From Saxidomus purpurata (lineage: Eukaryota; Mollusca; Bivalvia; Venerida; Veneridae), in assembly GCA_022818135.1 (NCBI GenBank), contig JAFMSR010000012.1, positions 6,449,358 through 6,513,357 on the forward strand: a stretch of DNA of 64,000 nt, given 5' to 3'. Positions 25,213 through 35,350 of this stretch are shown here, piece by piece. The translations under genes and the position numbers were made by a program. Numbering within the stretch: position 1 is the stretch's first letter; every line of letters begins with the position of its first letter. The notes under the pieces are model-generated. The model was not told the origin of the DNA and did no database searches. It saw only the letters and a program-made list of their open reading frames with translations.

Positions 25213-26336
25213 TTATGTCTCCCCCACCTCGGGGGGAGACATATTGTTTTTGCCCTGTCCGTCAGTCCGTCCGTCCGTCAGTCCGTCAGTCCGTCCGTCC
25301 ATTCTTCGTTTCCGGACGATAACTAGAGTTCCTTTTGACCTACAGCTCTCAAACTTCATAGGATGAATGGTCTTATTGAGCAGATGATCCCTATTGTTTT
25401 TGGGGTCAGTAGTTCAAAGGTCAAGGTCACAGTGACCGTTGGTCAATTTCGTTTCCGGATGATAACTAGAGTTCCTTTTGACCTACAGCCCTCAAACTTC
25501 ATAGGATGATTGGTCTTATAGAGCTGATGATCCCTATTGTTTTTGGGGTCAGTAGGTCAAAGGTCAAGGTCACACTGACCGTTGGTCAATTTCCGTTTCC
25601 GGATGATAACTAGAGTTCCTTTAGACCTACAGACCTCAAACTTCATAGGATGATTGGTCTTATAGAGCAGATGATCCCTATTGTTTTTGGGGTCAGTAGG
25701 TCAAAGGTCAAGGTCACAGTGACCGTTGGTCAATTTCTCATTTCCGGATGATAACTAGAGTTCCTTTTGACCTACAACCCTCAAACTGGGGGAGTCCGTC
25801 CAGTCCGTCCGTCCATTCTTCGTTTCCGGACGATAACTAGAGTTCCTTTTGACCTACAGCTCTCAAACTTCATAGGATGAATGGTCTTATTGAGCAGATG
25901 ATCCCTATTGTTTTTGGGGTCAGTAGTTCAAAGGTCAAGGTCACAGTGACCGTTGGTCAATTTCTCGCTTCCGGATGATAACTAGAGTTCCTTTTGACCT
26001 ACAGCCCTCAAACTTCATAGGATGATTGGTCTTATAGAGCTGATGATCCCTATTGTTTTTGGGGTCAGTAGGTCAAAGGTCAAGGTCATACTGACCGTTT
26101 GTCAATTTCCGTTTCCGGATGATAACTAGAGTTCCTTTAGACCTACAGACCTCAAACTTCATAGGATGATTGGTCTTATTGAGCAGATGATCCCTATTGT
26201 TTTTGGGGTCAGTAGTTCAAAGGTCAAGGTCACAGTGACCGTTGGTCAATTTCTCGTTATAATTTGGGGTCACTAACTCAAAGGTCAAGGTCATAAGGGG
26301 GGAGACAAGTTTTTTTGTGAAAAACAATCTCTAGTT
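25213..26336 (+). mobile_element. Helitron-like non-autonomous element, family C, with internal duplication
   Basis: Starts TTATGTCTCCCCCACC and folds on GGGGGGAGACATA. CAGTCCGTCC repeats follow, then core units of about 144 bp beginning GTTTCCGGATGATAACTAGA. At about 25783-25830 the third unit runs into a second GTCCGTCCAGTCCGTCC tract, so part of the 5' region is duplicated. The 3' end has GGGGGGAGACA (inverted start copy), hairpin GTTTTT-TTGTG-AAAAAC and CTCTAGTT. Every full unit contains AAGGTCAAGGTCA followed by TGACC, forming an ERE-type palindrome. It lies in Piezo intron 3. Confidence 0.78.
25424..26240. promoter_or_regulatory. Cluster of six ERE-like nuclear-receptor palindromes
   Basis: GGTCA-nnn-TGACC, the consensus estrogen response element, occurs at 25424-25437, 25567-25580, 25711-25724, 25938-25951, 26083-26096 and 26227-26240, each preceded by AAAGGTCA so that AGGTCAAGGTCA direct repeats overlap it. 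Spacers are CAG (four sites), CAC and TAC. The sequence match is seen directly. Whether a mollusc receptor binds them is inference. They are part of the family C repeat unit, so recurrence within the array is not independent evidence. Confidence 0.4.
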
Positions 26337-27373
26337 TTCTTCTATATTCAATATAAAAACATTATAATTCTATTTCTCTGATATCAGTTATCAAAATGAA
26401 ATTGTAATTGGCTCAAATAATTTATGATCACTATTTCTAATATCCACCTATACACTTCCTGATTTTTTTAGAATTGAGGCCCCTCGAGTGGATGTTCTTA
26501 CATATTCTATGTAGAAACTTAGAAATTTGTGTTTTTTGAAACTAATAGAACTGATTTAATTAAACTTACAACAACTGAGTCCTGCATCACTGTAAGATGC
26601 AGAAATAAGAATTACCCTGCATAGATGAGGCCCCCATGGGGTGGTGAAATTTTAAAAATGCTTCTTTTATCTGAAAAGTCTTGTCAGAATTTGATACTGT
26701 TTGGCACCATTAATCAACTTTGTATTCTCTAACAACAGAACATTTAGGAAACTGGATTTTTACAGAAATGAGGCCCTTAAGGGGATGTAGTGCTTTTCTT
26801 ACATAATTATTCTATATAGAAACTTAAGAATTCTTGTTGTCTGAAAGTAGTAGTACTGATTTGATTTAACTTACAACAATTATGTTCTTTATGACAGGAA
26901 CTTGAAGAAAAAAAAATCACCTCAGTGAGTTGGGTGAAATTTTAAAACATTTTTTTGTTTGGAGACAGTCGAACCAATACACTTTCCAGTTGTTCTATTT
27001 CTGCTATTTGGTTCATTTTGCGGGGGATAATATATAACTGAATGTGCTTGATTGTTGCATCTTGTTTATACAATGACGTCCCTTCAGACCTTGGGTAATC
27101 AAAATCAGTAATTGTAATTAGCTGTAATCGATTACAAAATTTAAAGTAATCAGTAATCAAGAATATTTTTTGATTGCATAATTGTTATGTAAAAACAAGT
27201 ATAAGCATGATTACATGTTGATCACTTTATGATTAAATTAATGTTTTAAATGTTCTAAAGAAGGTGATAAACTTACACACTATAATATAGATCCTGAATA
27301 TTAGAATAGAAACATTATTGATTTGAAATGTAGTCTGATCTTTTTAAACTGATATTTTTAAATCTTTATTTAA
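26337..27373. other. Intron 3 sequence with a decayed tandem repeat
   Basis: Two to three diverged units at about 26460-26960 share GAGGCCC, TTCTATGTAGAAACTTAG-like and ACTTACAACAA phrases, probably the core of a dead Helitron-like element without ends. At 27095-27170 there is a cluster of TAATC/GATTA repeats (GTAATCGATTAC). No coding exon was seen. Confidence 0.45.
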
Positions 27374-28165
27374 GAAATAATCTATGGCTTGGAGTGCTTT
27401 ATCGAAATTGAAGCATTCCCCGGAGGTGATGTGCCGGGCGGAATAATTCACGAGGGCGAATTTACCGACGGGAAATGCTCCAATTTCGGTAAAGCACTCC
27501 AAGCCATAGATTATTTCGATTCTTATAAGCCGAATTTATGAAAACTATCGTAACTACGACGGACCCTTTTTTCAGTTTGGTGGTTATGTGTAGAATAGCA
27601 TAAATAGTGGCTGTTGAAATTCACTCCCCATATTAGGGCAACCAGTCAAGATATCATACATAACTATATTATACAAACTTATTTTATTTTAATCATCTAA
27701 TACATAAAATATAAAACAATACCCGACTGTGACGTTATGCAGCATACGTCAGATTCAGAACCTAACAAAGCAGACAATCAATTTAAAAGCGAACCGTTAA
27801 TCTGAACTGTACAACGTTTTAACGTGGAGTAATGACGTCAGTGTGATGACGTCAACGTTTTCATTCATTGTGTTGTCTCCCGGAATCAAAACATTGTATG
27901 AATTTTTTTGGCCTTTTTAAATGAAAACAAGGTGAAGGTATTCTAAGGCTTTCTTGACGCAATAAAAAATAATATTTAGGTTCTTAAACACAACTGTTTT
28001 ATGCGACTGATGTATTTATACAGATATTATTTCTATTTCTATATTTTATTTTCTGCGCGGGAGTAAATTAGAAAAGTCGGAAGGAGCTACTTCCATGTCC
28101 GAAACTCCGCCTTCTTTTCCGAGTGCTTTAATTCTATTAATGCACTCGAATTGACTATAGAAATA
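27374..28165. mobile_element. Putative non-autonomous element led by a long hairpin
   Basis: 27374-27420 and 27470-27517 are inverted copies (about 45 bp with a few mismatches; shared core CTATGGCTTGGAGTGCTTTA) around a loop of about 49 bases. About 600 bases later, at 28120-28165, GAGTGC...GCACTC and CTATAG partly repeat this arm in inverted orientation. The arrangement suggests an element with a fold-back 5' end, but the 3' limit is uncertain. It lies in Piezo intron 3. Confidence 0.5.
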
Positions 28166-28219
28166 TACCATAGGCATATTAGAATTATCAATATAAGCTA
28201 ACTTTTAATGAATTTATCA

Positions 28220-28332
28220 CAAATGCTTCATCTTTCTAACAATGATGCTTCATCTTTCTAACAATGATGCTTCATCTTTCTAACAATGATGCTTCATCAT
28301 TCTAACAATGATGCTTCATCTTTCTAACAATC
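28220..28332. repeat. 22-bp minisatellite
   Basis: Five units of AACAATGATGCTTCATCTTT plus CT, nearly identical. The next Helitron-like element (B2) starts immediately after the last unit. Confidence 0.93.
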
Positions 28333-28333
28333 A

Positions 28334-29373
28334 TTATACCCCCAAAACGAAGTTTAGGGGGGTATATAGGAGTCACCCGGTGGTTGGTCGGTCGGTCGGT
28401 CGGTTGGTCGGTCGGTCGGTCGGTCGGGCGGTCTGTTGCATTTTCCTTGTCCAGAGCATAACTTGAAAACTACTACTTGGAATTCAATACAACTTCATAC
28501 AATGGTCGAGCACATTGAGAGGAAGTGCAGTGCACAAGAACTATAACTCCATCTTCACTAATTACAGAGTTATTGCCCTTTGTTACTTTTCCTTGTCCGG
28601 AGCATAACTTGAAAACTACTGGTTGGAATTCAATACAACTTCATACAATGGTCAAGCACATTGAGAGGAAGTGCAGTGCACAAGAACTATAACTCCATCT
28701 TTACTAATTACAGAGTTATTGCCCTTTGTTACTTTTCCTTGTCCGGAGCATAACTTGAAAATTACTGGTTGGAATTCAATACAACTTCATACAATGATCA
28801 AGCACAATAAGAGGAAGTGCAGTGTACAAGAACTATAACTCTATCTTGAGTATTTACTGAGTTATTGCCCTTTGTTACTTTTCCTTGTCCGAAGCATAAC
28901 TTGAAAACTACTAGTTGGAATTCAGTACAACCTCATACAATGGTCAAGTACATTTAGAGGAAGTGCAGTACACAGGAACCATAACTCCATCTTGACTCAT
29001 TACAGAGTTATTACCCTTTGTTACTTTTCCTTGTCCGGAGCATAACTTGAAAACTTCTGGTTGGAATTCAATACAACTTCATACAATGGTCAAGCACAGT
29101 GAGAGGGAGTGCAGTGCACAGGAACCATAACTCCATCTTGACTAATTACTGTGTTATTGCCCTTTGTTACTTTTCCCTGTCTGGAGCATTTTTCGAAAAC
29201 TACAAGTTGGAATTCAATACAACTTCATACAATGGTCAAGCACAATGAGAGGAACTGCTAAGAACAATATCTCTTTTTAGTTTGTTTGCAAGGTTTTATG
29301 TTACTACGAACTTCTTCAGTTTATAAAGCAATCCTTTTGGGGGTATTAATCACATTTAGTGATAGCTCTAGTT
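28334..29373 (+). mobile_element. Helitron-like non-autonomous element, family B copy 2
   Basis: Same start (TTATACCCCCAAAACGAAG), GGTCGGTC tract, 146-bp units and 3' end (TTTTGGGGGTATTAA, ATCACATTTAGTGAT, AGCTCTAGTT) as copy 1. It abuts the 22-bp array on the left and family G on the right without spacer sequence. It shares the distinctive final unit of copy 1 (CATTTTTCGAAAACTACAAG), so the two descend from one master. Confidence 0.78.
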
Positions 29374-30080
29374 TTTGTCGAGCCTGCTTGCGGTGAGCTC
29401 GATATAGTTGTCACTTTTGGCGGTTCAGTGTATGTGCGTGTGTGTATCCGTCCGTGCGTCCCTCCGTCCGATTTTGTCCGGACCATATCTTTTTCATGCA
29501 TGGAGGGATTTTGATGTTACTTGGCACAAATGTTCACCATCATGAGACGGAATGTCATCCGCAAGAACCAGGTCCCTAGGTCTAAGGTCAAGGTCACACT
29601 TGGAGGTTAAAGGTCAAATTCAAGAATGACTTTGTCCAAAGCATATCTTTTTCATGCATGGAGGGATTTTAATTTAACTTGGCACAAATGTTCACCATCA
29701 TGAGACGGAGTGTCATGCGCAAGAACCAGGTCCCTAGGTCTAAGGTCAAGGTCACACTTAGAGGTTAAAGTTCGAAGTCAAGAATATCTTTGTCTGGAGC
29801 ATTTCTTCTTCATGCATGGAGGGATTTTGATTTTACTTTGTACAAATGTTCACCACCATGGGCTTCCCTTGTTTTTAGAATTACTTCCGTTTGTTGTTAC
29901 TATAAATAGCTTATATTGTAACTTTTTACTGGCCGTAGAGAAAAATGGGGACCACTTTTCTGTGGTACACATGCATGTTACATCCAATATTTAGGTGTAT
30001 TTTGACCCATCTCTACTTGGTAAGGAGTTAGCCCTTTTGACTAATGGCGGGCTCGACATGTTGCACGTGGGCATCTAGTT
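29374..30080 (+). mobile_element. Helitron-like non-autonomous element, family G
   Basis: Starts TTTGTCGAGCCTGCTTGC and pairs with GAGCTCGA. A CCGTCCGTGCGTCCCTCCGT tract follows. Three core starts (TTTGTCCGGACCATATCTTT and variants) lie near 29474, 29632 and 29789, about 157 bp apart, with AAGGTCAAGGTCACACTT. The 3' end has GCGGGCTCGACA, the inverted copy of the start, then ATGTTGCACGTGGGCAT (weak hairpin) and CTAGTT. It joins B2 head to tail at CTAGTT|TTTG. Confidence 0.73.
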
Positions 30081-30368
30081 ATATGATTCTGTATACTGTT
30101 GAAGATTTATATGTTGAAATTTAATGTAATAAAATGTAATGGGATAGATAATCAGTGGTTCACTTTATAGTATTCTTTTTCATAAATGGATATTTAGTGA
30201 CCTTAGGGCATGTAAATTGTCCTCAACAATATATTACTCCACCAAAGTTACTGATCACTAGGTGTGAAAATCAAGACACAGGTAGAATGAACACATATCC
30301 ATTCCAGTGGTAGTAACATTGTAATATATTAACAATTCCAGTTTAGCTTTACTGTTGTTCAGATCAAA

Positions 30369-30512
30369 ATGTCATCACATGTACTGAAGCATTTAGATGT
30401 TCCCCATAACACTGCAGGAAAAGTTTCTGCAAAGTGCAAACATTGTCTTACCATGATATCTGGCAGTACAAAGACAACTTCAAATTTTGTGACTGATATA
30501 AAGGTATATTAA
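30369..30512 (+). pseudogene. BED-type zinc-finger fragment (hAT-like transposase origin)
   Basis: ATG at 30369 opens 47 codons ending in TAA: MSSHVLKHLDVPHNTAGKVS, then AKCKHCLTMISGSTKTTSNF, then VTDIKVY. The CKHC pair followed by a spaced T/S..NFVT.I segment is the beginning of a BED zinc finger as found at the start of many hAT-family transposases. The second zinc-ligand half (H...H/C) is missing, because AAG|GTATAT could be a splice donor or the copy is broken. No transposase body was recognised nearby. It lies inside Piezo intron 3. Confidence 0.5.
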
Positions 30513-31004
30513 TTTTTACTTCAATTTCAAATTTAACATGACCATTCATGAACAGGTTTAATAAAACCAAACCTGCAGTATATATTATATTATTTGTTTT
30601 CGGTGTTTGCTGTAGATCCCATTTACTTTCAATAATACTGGTAATATCTATCAAGGGCACAACAAGTTTGAGACTCTGGTCTGGCACAGCTTTCACTGAT
30701 GATGACTAAATGCAATTTTTCACTTTAAGATGTCATTGACAATTAATTGCAGCTGTTGTAAATAAATAAATGCATGTGCTGCATATTGATTTATTGATTT
30801 AGTATCGTTTTTATGCAACTATAGCTCACAGACAGCATATACTTGAGTGTTAACAAATGGGAAAACAAATATATTTTTAGTTATAAACAGTAAATGTAAT
30901 CAAATGTTATCAATTACATTTCAAAAGTAATTGTAACTGATCGAATCAATTACATTAAATATAAAGTAATCATAAGTAATCAATTACATTTTAAAGGCAT
31001 TGTA
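30513..31004. other. Intron 3 spacer with TAATC/GATTA-rich repeats
   Basis: No exon. From 30895 to 31015, and again just beyond the LINE fragment near 31535, it is built from GTAATCAATTACATT-like phrases similar to the cluster at 27.1 kb. These may be subterminal repeats of the element that supplied the BED-finger fragment; that link is inference. Confidence 0.35.
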
Positions 31005-31009
31005 ATTGT

Positions 31010-31525
31010 AATAATAATAAAGTCTTTATTTTGAGAGACTGCACGTTTGGGTATTGTCCCAATCTTCCACGTGGGCCTCTTATAACATTATACATATTTA
31101 CAACAAATACATTAGCAAACCAATGCAAATACAAGCAATTACAAGCAAAATAAAAATCACATAAAAATAAAAAATGATTAAGTATAATTATGTACAAGCA
31201 ATTTATCAAGTTAAACTGTACTGTGCACCACTAACCAGAAAACTTCCACTGATAATATAACTGTTTAAATTGATTCAGATTTTCAGATTTTCGAATATTT
31301 TGTGGAATATTATTCCAAATTTTAGGTCCTGAGTAACACAGAGATTTTCTAAAGAATTCCAGATTAGGTTTTGGAAGGAGCAGTTCACTTCTAGTTGAGG
31401 ACCTTAGATTTATCTTTCCATTAGCATTTGTCATCTGAAATTTGTTGCGAATGTATTGTGGCGCATTGTCCTCTTGAACAGATTTATATACAAGTATAGC
31501 TTTTTTAAATTCCACTCGATCACTA
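31010..31525 (-). mobile_element. 5'-truncated LINE (non-LTR retrotransposon) 3' end
   Basis: On the minus strand an open frame from about 31515 to 31231 reads ...QEDNAPQYIRNKFQM..., LRSSTRSELLLPKPN, FFRKSLCYSGPKIWNNIPQN and ends WKFSG-stop. P.YIR..F, TRS......PK...E..KKS..Y.G..IWN.LP..I is the typical C-terminal tail after the reverse transcriptase of several LINE clades. About 220 bases of 3' UTR follow, ending in TTATTATTATTA. No reverse transcriptase domain remains, as expected for a 5'-truncated copy. It is inserted antisense in Piezo intron 3, within TAATC-rich sequence. Confidence 0.75.
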
Positions 31526-32018
31526 AATGTAATTTAGTCCATTACAGTTAAAGTAATCATGCTCAGGTCTGCAACACATATTTACTAAGTAGATCAGTCT
31601 ATCTTCTATTCTATACTTAAACATCATTTAAAATTGAGAGTATTAGTGTGGGAAAGTACCTAAAGATATATGATAGAAGAGTCATTATCATAGAAACATA
31701 ATTCAGAAGCCATTTTGGCTCTCGTAGCAGTCGGCTCGAGCTAATTCAGCATTCTGGATAGCATTACTTAGTTAATAATAACCCTATATTTTACTCTACC
31801 ATAAAAAGGTAACATATTAAATGCATTAACAGACATTTACATAAATATCACTTGAAGTCAAAGCTTACTATGCAGTCAATATCAAAAACTTGCTGTGCAA
31901 AATACTGGGAAAACACACTCATAAAAAGTGAAAATGTTATAGTCGATTAATCCCTAGGAACATTTGATGATTGCATTTCCTTTGGCTCCTGGCTGCTGTT
32001 TTATTAGGCCATACTGAC
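31526..32018. other. Intron 3 spacer, nothing recognised
   Basis: AT-rich sequence between the LINE fragment and a family D element. No exon, RNA gene or tandem array was seen. Confidence 0.5.
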
Positions 32019-32648
32019 TTTTTAGCTCACCTGAGCTGGCTCAGGGTGAGCTATTAGGATCGATGAATGTCCGTCGTCTGTCGTCCGTTGGACGTCGTCC
32101 GTCGTCCATCCACATTTAGTTCGTTAACGCTCTAGTGGTCACATTTTTTCCTCAATTGTCACGAAACTTGGTCAGGATGTTTGTCCCAGGAATTACTCGG
32201 ACGAGTTCGAATATGGGTCATCTGGGGTCAAAAACTAGGTCACAGAGCCCAAAAATAGAAAAATCTTGTTAAGGCTCTAGAGGCTACTGTTTCAGTCCAA
32301 ATATCCTGGCAATTTGTCAGAAAGGTTGTTTGGTTGATTTCTAGCTCAAGTTTTAATATGGGTCACCTGGGGTCAAAAACTAGGTCACACAGCCCAAATA
32401 TGGAAAAACCTTGTTAACACTCTAGAGGTAACATTTTCAGCCCAAATATCCTGGAAATTTGTCAGAAAGGTTGTTAAGATGATTTCTAGCCCAAGTTCGA
32501 ATATGGGTCATCTGGGGTCAAAAACTAGGTCACAGCCCAAATATGGAAAAACCTTGTTAACACTCTAGATGTTACATTTTCAGCCCAGATATCCTTGAAA
32601 TTTGTCAGAAAGGTTGTTTTGATGATTTCTAGTTTTAATAGTGTGTTG
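32019..32648 (+). mobile_element. Helitron-like element, family D, 3'-truncated
   Basis: Starts TTTTTAGCTCACCTGAGC and pairs with GGGTGAGCTA. A CCGTCGTCTGTCGTCCGTTG tract follows, then units of about 145 bp with GAATATGGGTCATCTGG and AAAAACTAGGTCAC. It breaks off in mid-unit after GATTTCTAG near 32640. The expected CAGGTGAGC...CTCTTGTT tail is missing here. Confidence 0.68.
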
Positions 32649-32705
32649 TTTATTGAACACCTGATTTGCTAATTTTATTGCAGTATTTTAACACCATAAG
32701 ATTGA

Positions 32706-33554
32706 TTGGCGCTGTGCGGAAGCACAGTGCCAGTATTGAATAGGTTTTAATTTTGTACCATGGGGTTGCATAATCGAATAGGGAGCAGCCAACATTATTA
32801 TTGTAATTAAAAACTATGTATTATGTTTGAACAAACTCCCTATAATGAATAAATAAATAGTATTAACTGATTACAAACAATACTATACCAGATGCATACG
32901 TCTTCGACCGTTAATTCAAAACTTTTGACATATTCATAGGATATTTAATAACTTTTCCACAAACTTGAAGGTTACGGTTTTTTTATTGCTTTGTTTACGG
33001 ACCCTACGGCCAGATTCATCAAAGTTCAGAAAAAACGTCTCGATAGTTGTTTTGCTAACTATAAACATTTTGAAGTTTCAATACATATGTTGTCAACGTG
33101 AATAATTAATGAAAACCCATTTTAATTAATACATACTAAAGTAAAATGTAGGCATTATAAATAAGACCGTTCACCTAATTATGCGATACATGGGGTCTCA
33201 ATGAAAGTTATGTAAAGCATCGCTAACAACTGACCAATAGTAAAGACAAAATTAATCACGTGGGTTTCGTCTGCGTCGAAAAGCGTCTACTGACCACGAG
33301 CTGTAGCCTTGTTTAATGGGCGTCATCGTACCATTATACGGAAGGTTGTTTTATGATTCGTTTATTTTTTGGTTAAACTGTCGTAAATGTGGTTTTTTAC
33401 TTATTATGATAACAGTTACAAATAACATAATGTATTTGGTTTTTCCCGTTGATAGGTTGTTTACTGATATTCTAAAATGACTCTGATTCCTTTAAATCAT
33501 GTTTCAAAAACATGCGCAGCGCCTTTGATGCTTTGCATCAAAATTTGTCTTGTT
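32706..33554 (+). mobile_element. Helitron-like element without tandem core, family K
   Basis: Opens with a strong hairpin (11-bp arms TGGCGCTGTGC and GCACAGTGCCA, four-base loop). It closes with GCGCAGCGCC, a partial inverted copy of the start, then hairpin TTTGATGC-TTT-GCATCAAA, and ends TCTTGTT. The interior has no tandem units and no GTC-rich tract. The end layout matches families A to J and family L at 39.8 kb. Confidence 0.62.
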
Positions 33555-34082
33555 TGTAATTAGTACACATCTTGGATCTCTCTATGGTAAGGCCAGAGTT
33601 TTTATATCTCTTGGTTTATGCGACTGCCTGTCCTATTTTTTGAAAAGGTAGAATAACAATGACATTATGAACTGATATTTTATTTGTATTATTTCCGCTG
33701 TTCCGACTTCACAGACTAGTTAATGAAATGTCAGAATAGTAGGGATATATAATTGAAAGTAATTATTTTAAAGTGTTTATTTTGTTCGAAAATGACGATT
33801 ATTGACAGGTGCAGTAGACTGATGTTCAATATGTGCTCTGTTCAATACAGTAGGAAAAGTCCTTCATACTCAACATTTTAGAAAATTTCCCATAAACCAA
33901 GCAATATAAAAACTCTGGCCTAAAATTGGCACTTATAAAGTTTTAAATAGCGATGATGCAATACATGTTCTTGACCCCTAGTTGAACTTCCATGTTAAAG
34001 AATGTAGTTGTAATTTTTGCATTCACATCACAAGACTTACTCTTCCATCTATCACTTTGGAAAGTACCATAAATTGTTAAAA
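33555..34082. other. Intron 3 spacer, nothing recognised
   Basis: Unique-looking AT-rich sequence between element K and a minisatellite. No exon was recognised. Confidence 0.5.
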
Positions 34083-34566
34083 AAATGAACAGCTCACAGT
34101 GCAGATCATGATCAGACAGGAAAAAAATGAATAGCTCACAGTGCAGATCATGATCAGACAGCTAAATAATGAAAGTGCAGATCATGATCAGACAGCAAAA
34201 TAATGAATAGCTTACAGTGTAGATCATGATCAGACAGCAAAATAATGAATAGCTCACAGTGCAGATCATGATCAGACAGCAAAATAATGAAAGTGCAGAT
34301 CATGATCAGACAGCAAAATAATGCATAGCAAACAGTGCAGACCATGATCAGACAGCTAAATAATGAAAGTGCAGATCATGATCAGACAGCAAAACAATGA
34401 ATAGCAAACAGTGCAGATCATGATCAAACAGAAAAAAATAAATAGCTGACATTGCAGATCATGACCAGCCAGCATACAATGAATAGCTTACAGTGCAGAT
34501 TATGATCAGACAGCAAAACAATGAATAGCCAACAGTGCAGATCATGATCAGACAGCAAAATAATGA
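34083..34566. repeat. Minisatellite with 42-bp and 34-bp units
   Basis: Units built on AGTGCAGATCATGATCAGAC plus AGCAAAATAATG. Full units (42 bp) also carry AATAGCTCAC, short units (about 34 bp) lack it. About a dozen units. GATCATGATC is a perfect palindrome in most units. The array ends where a family D tail begins. Confidence 0.9.
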
Positions 34567-34786
34567 GGCCTAGAGCTTAGATATTCAGCATGTGGCAATA
34601 ATTGACTCTCTACCAAGATTGTTCAAATCATGACCGGAGGGGGGGGGATCTTTTGATTTTACATAAGCTTATTAAGAGGATATCATGAGCCAAAGGTAAA
34701 AATTGATCCTTTCTGCTATTAATAACCTTTTATTTTTGCCAATGGTAGACAGGTGAGCGATACAGGGCCATCATGGCCCTCTTGTT
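34567..34786 (+). mobile_element. 3' tail of a family D element
   Basis: Carries GAGCTTAGATATTCAGCATG and TCTACCAAGATTGTTCAAAT core phrases, then CAGGTGAGCGATACAGGG (inverted copy of the D start), hairpin GGGCC-ATCAT-GGCCC and CTCTTGTTTT. It has no 5' end of its own. It may be the far part of an element interrupted or replaced by the minisatellite. Confidence 0.62.
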
Positions 34787-35350
34787 TTCATGAGAATAGC
34801 CTAGGAAGTGTTCATGAAAAGGTTTTTAAACCATTTGGACAAGAAGGGTGTAGACCTGAATCCCCTTTGAAATATGTAATGGCAAGGGTCATGCGGGGAG
34901 TGTGAGCATGAGACAGTATGTTGTTAGTAGAGCAGTAATGGAGCTGTGCTGTTTGAGTAACGCAGTTGTCAGTCGATGATGGTGCTTGATTTTCACAATT
35001 CAATTCAATTCATCTTATTAGAGGTTTTCACTTTGTCTTATTTATTATGCACAGACTATGCAATGTTGATATCTATTAGAAATTTAATGTACCAGAAAAC
35101 AGGTTCTTATAGGAAAAGATGGTTTTACAATATTGCAGTGATTGGTGTGGCTATAAAACATTACAAGTATGCTGCATTAGTTTTGGCTTTGAAACAATCA
35201 TAAAATGCATAAGATTGCAGACTTCAGTAAGGACAGACAAACTCCATCTTTGAGAAGGAGCCCCTGTACCCCCCTCCCCCACCCCAGGTGGTGCCTAAAA
35301 GATATGACTTTACATTCTGCTTGACTTCACATAGATGAAGTTTCATGCAG
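34787..35350. other. Intron 3 spacer, nothing recognised
   Basis: No exon or repeat array was recognised. A C-rich patch (CCCCTGTACCCCCCTCCCCC) lies near 35265. Confidence 0.5.
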
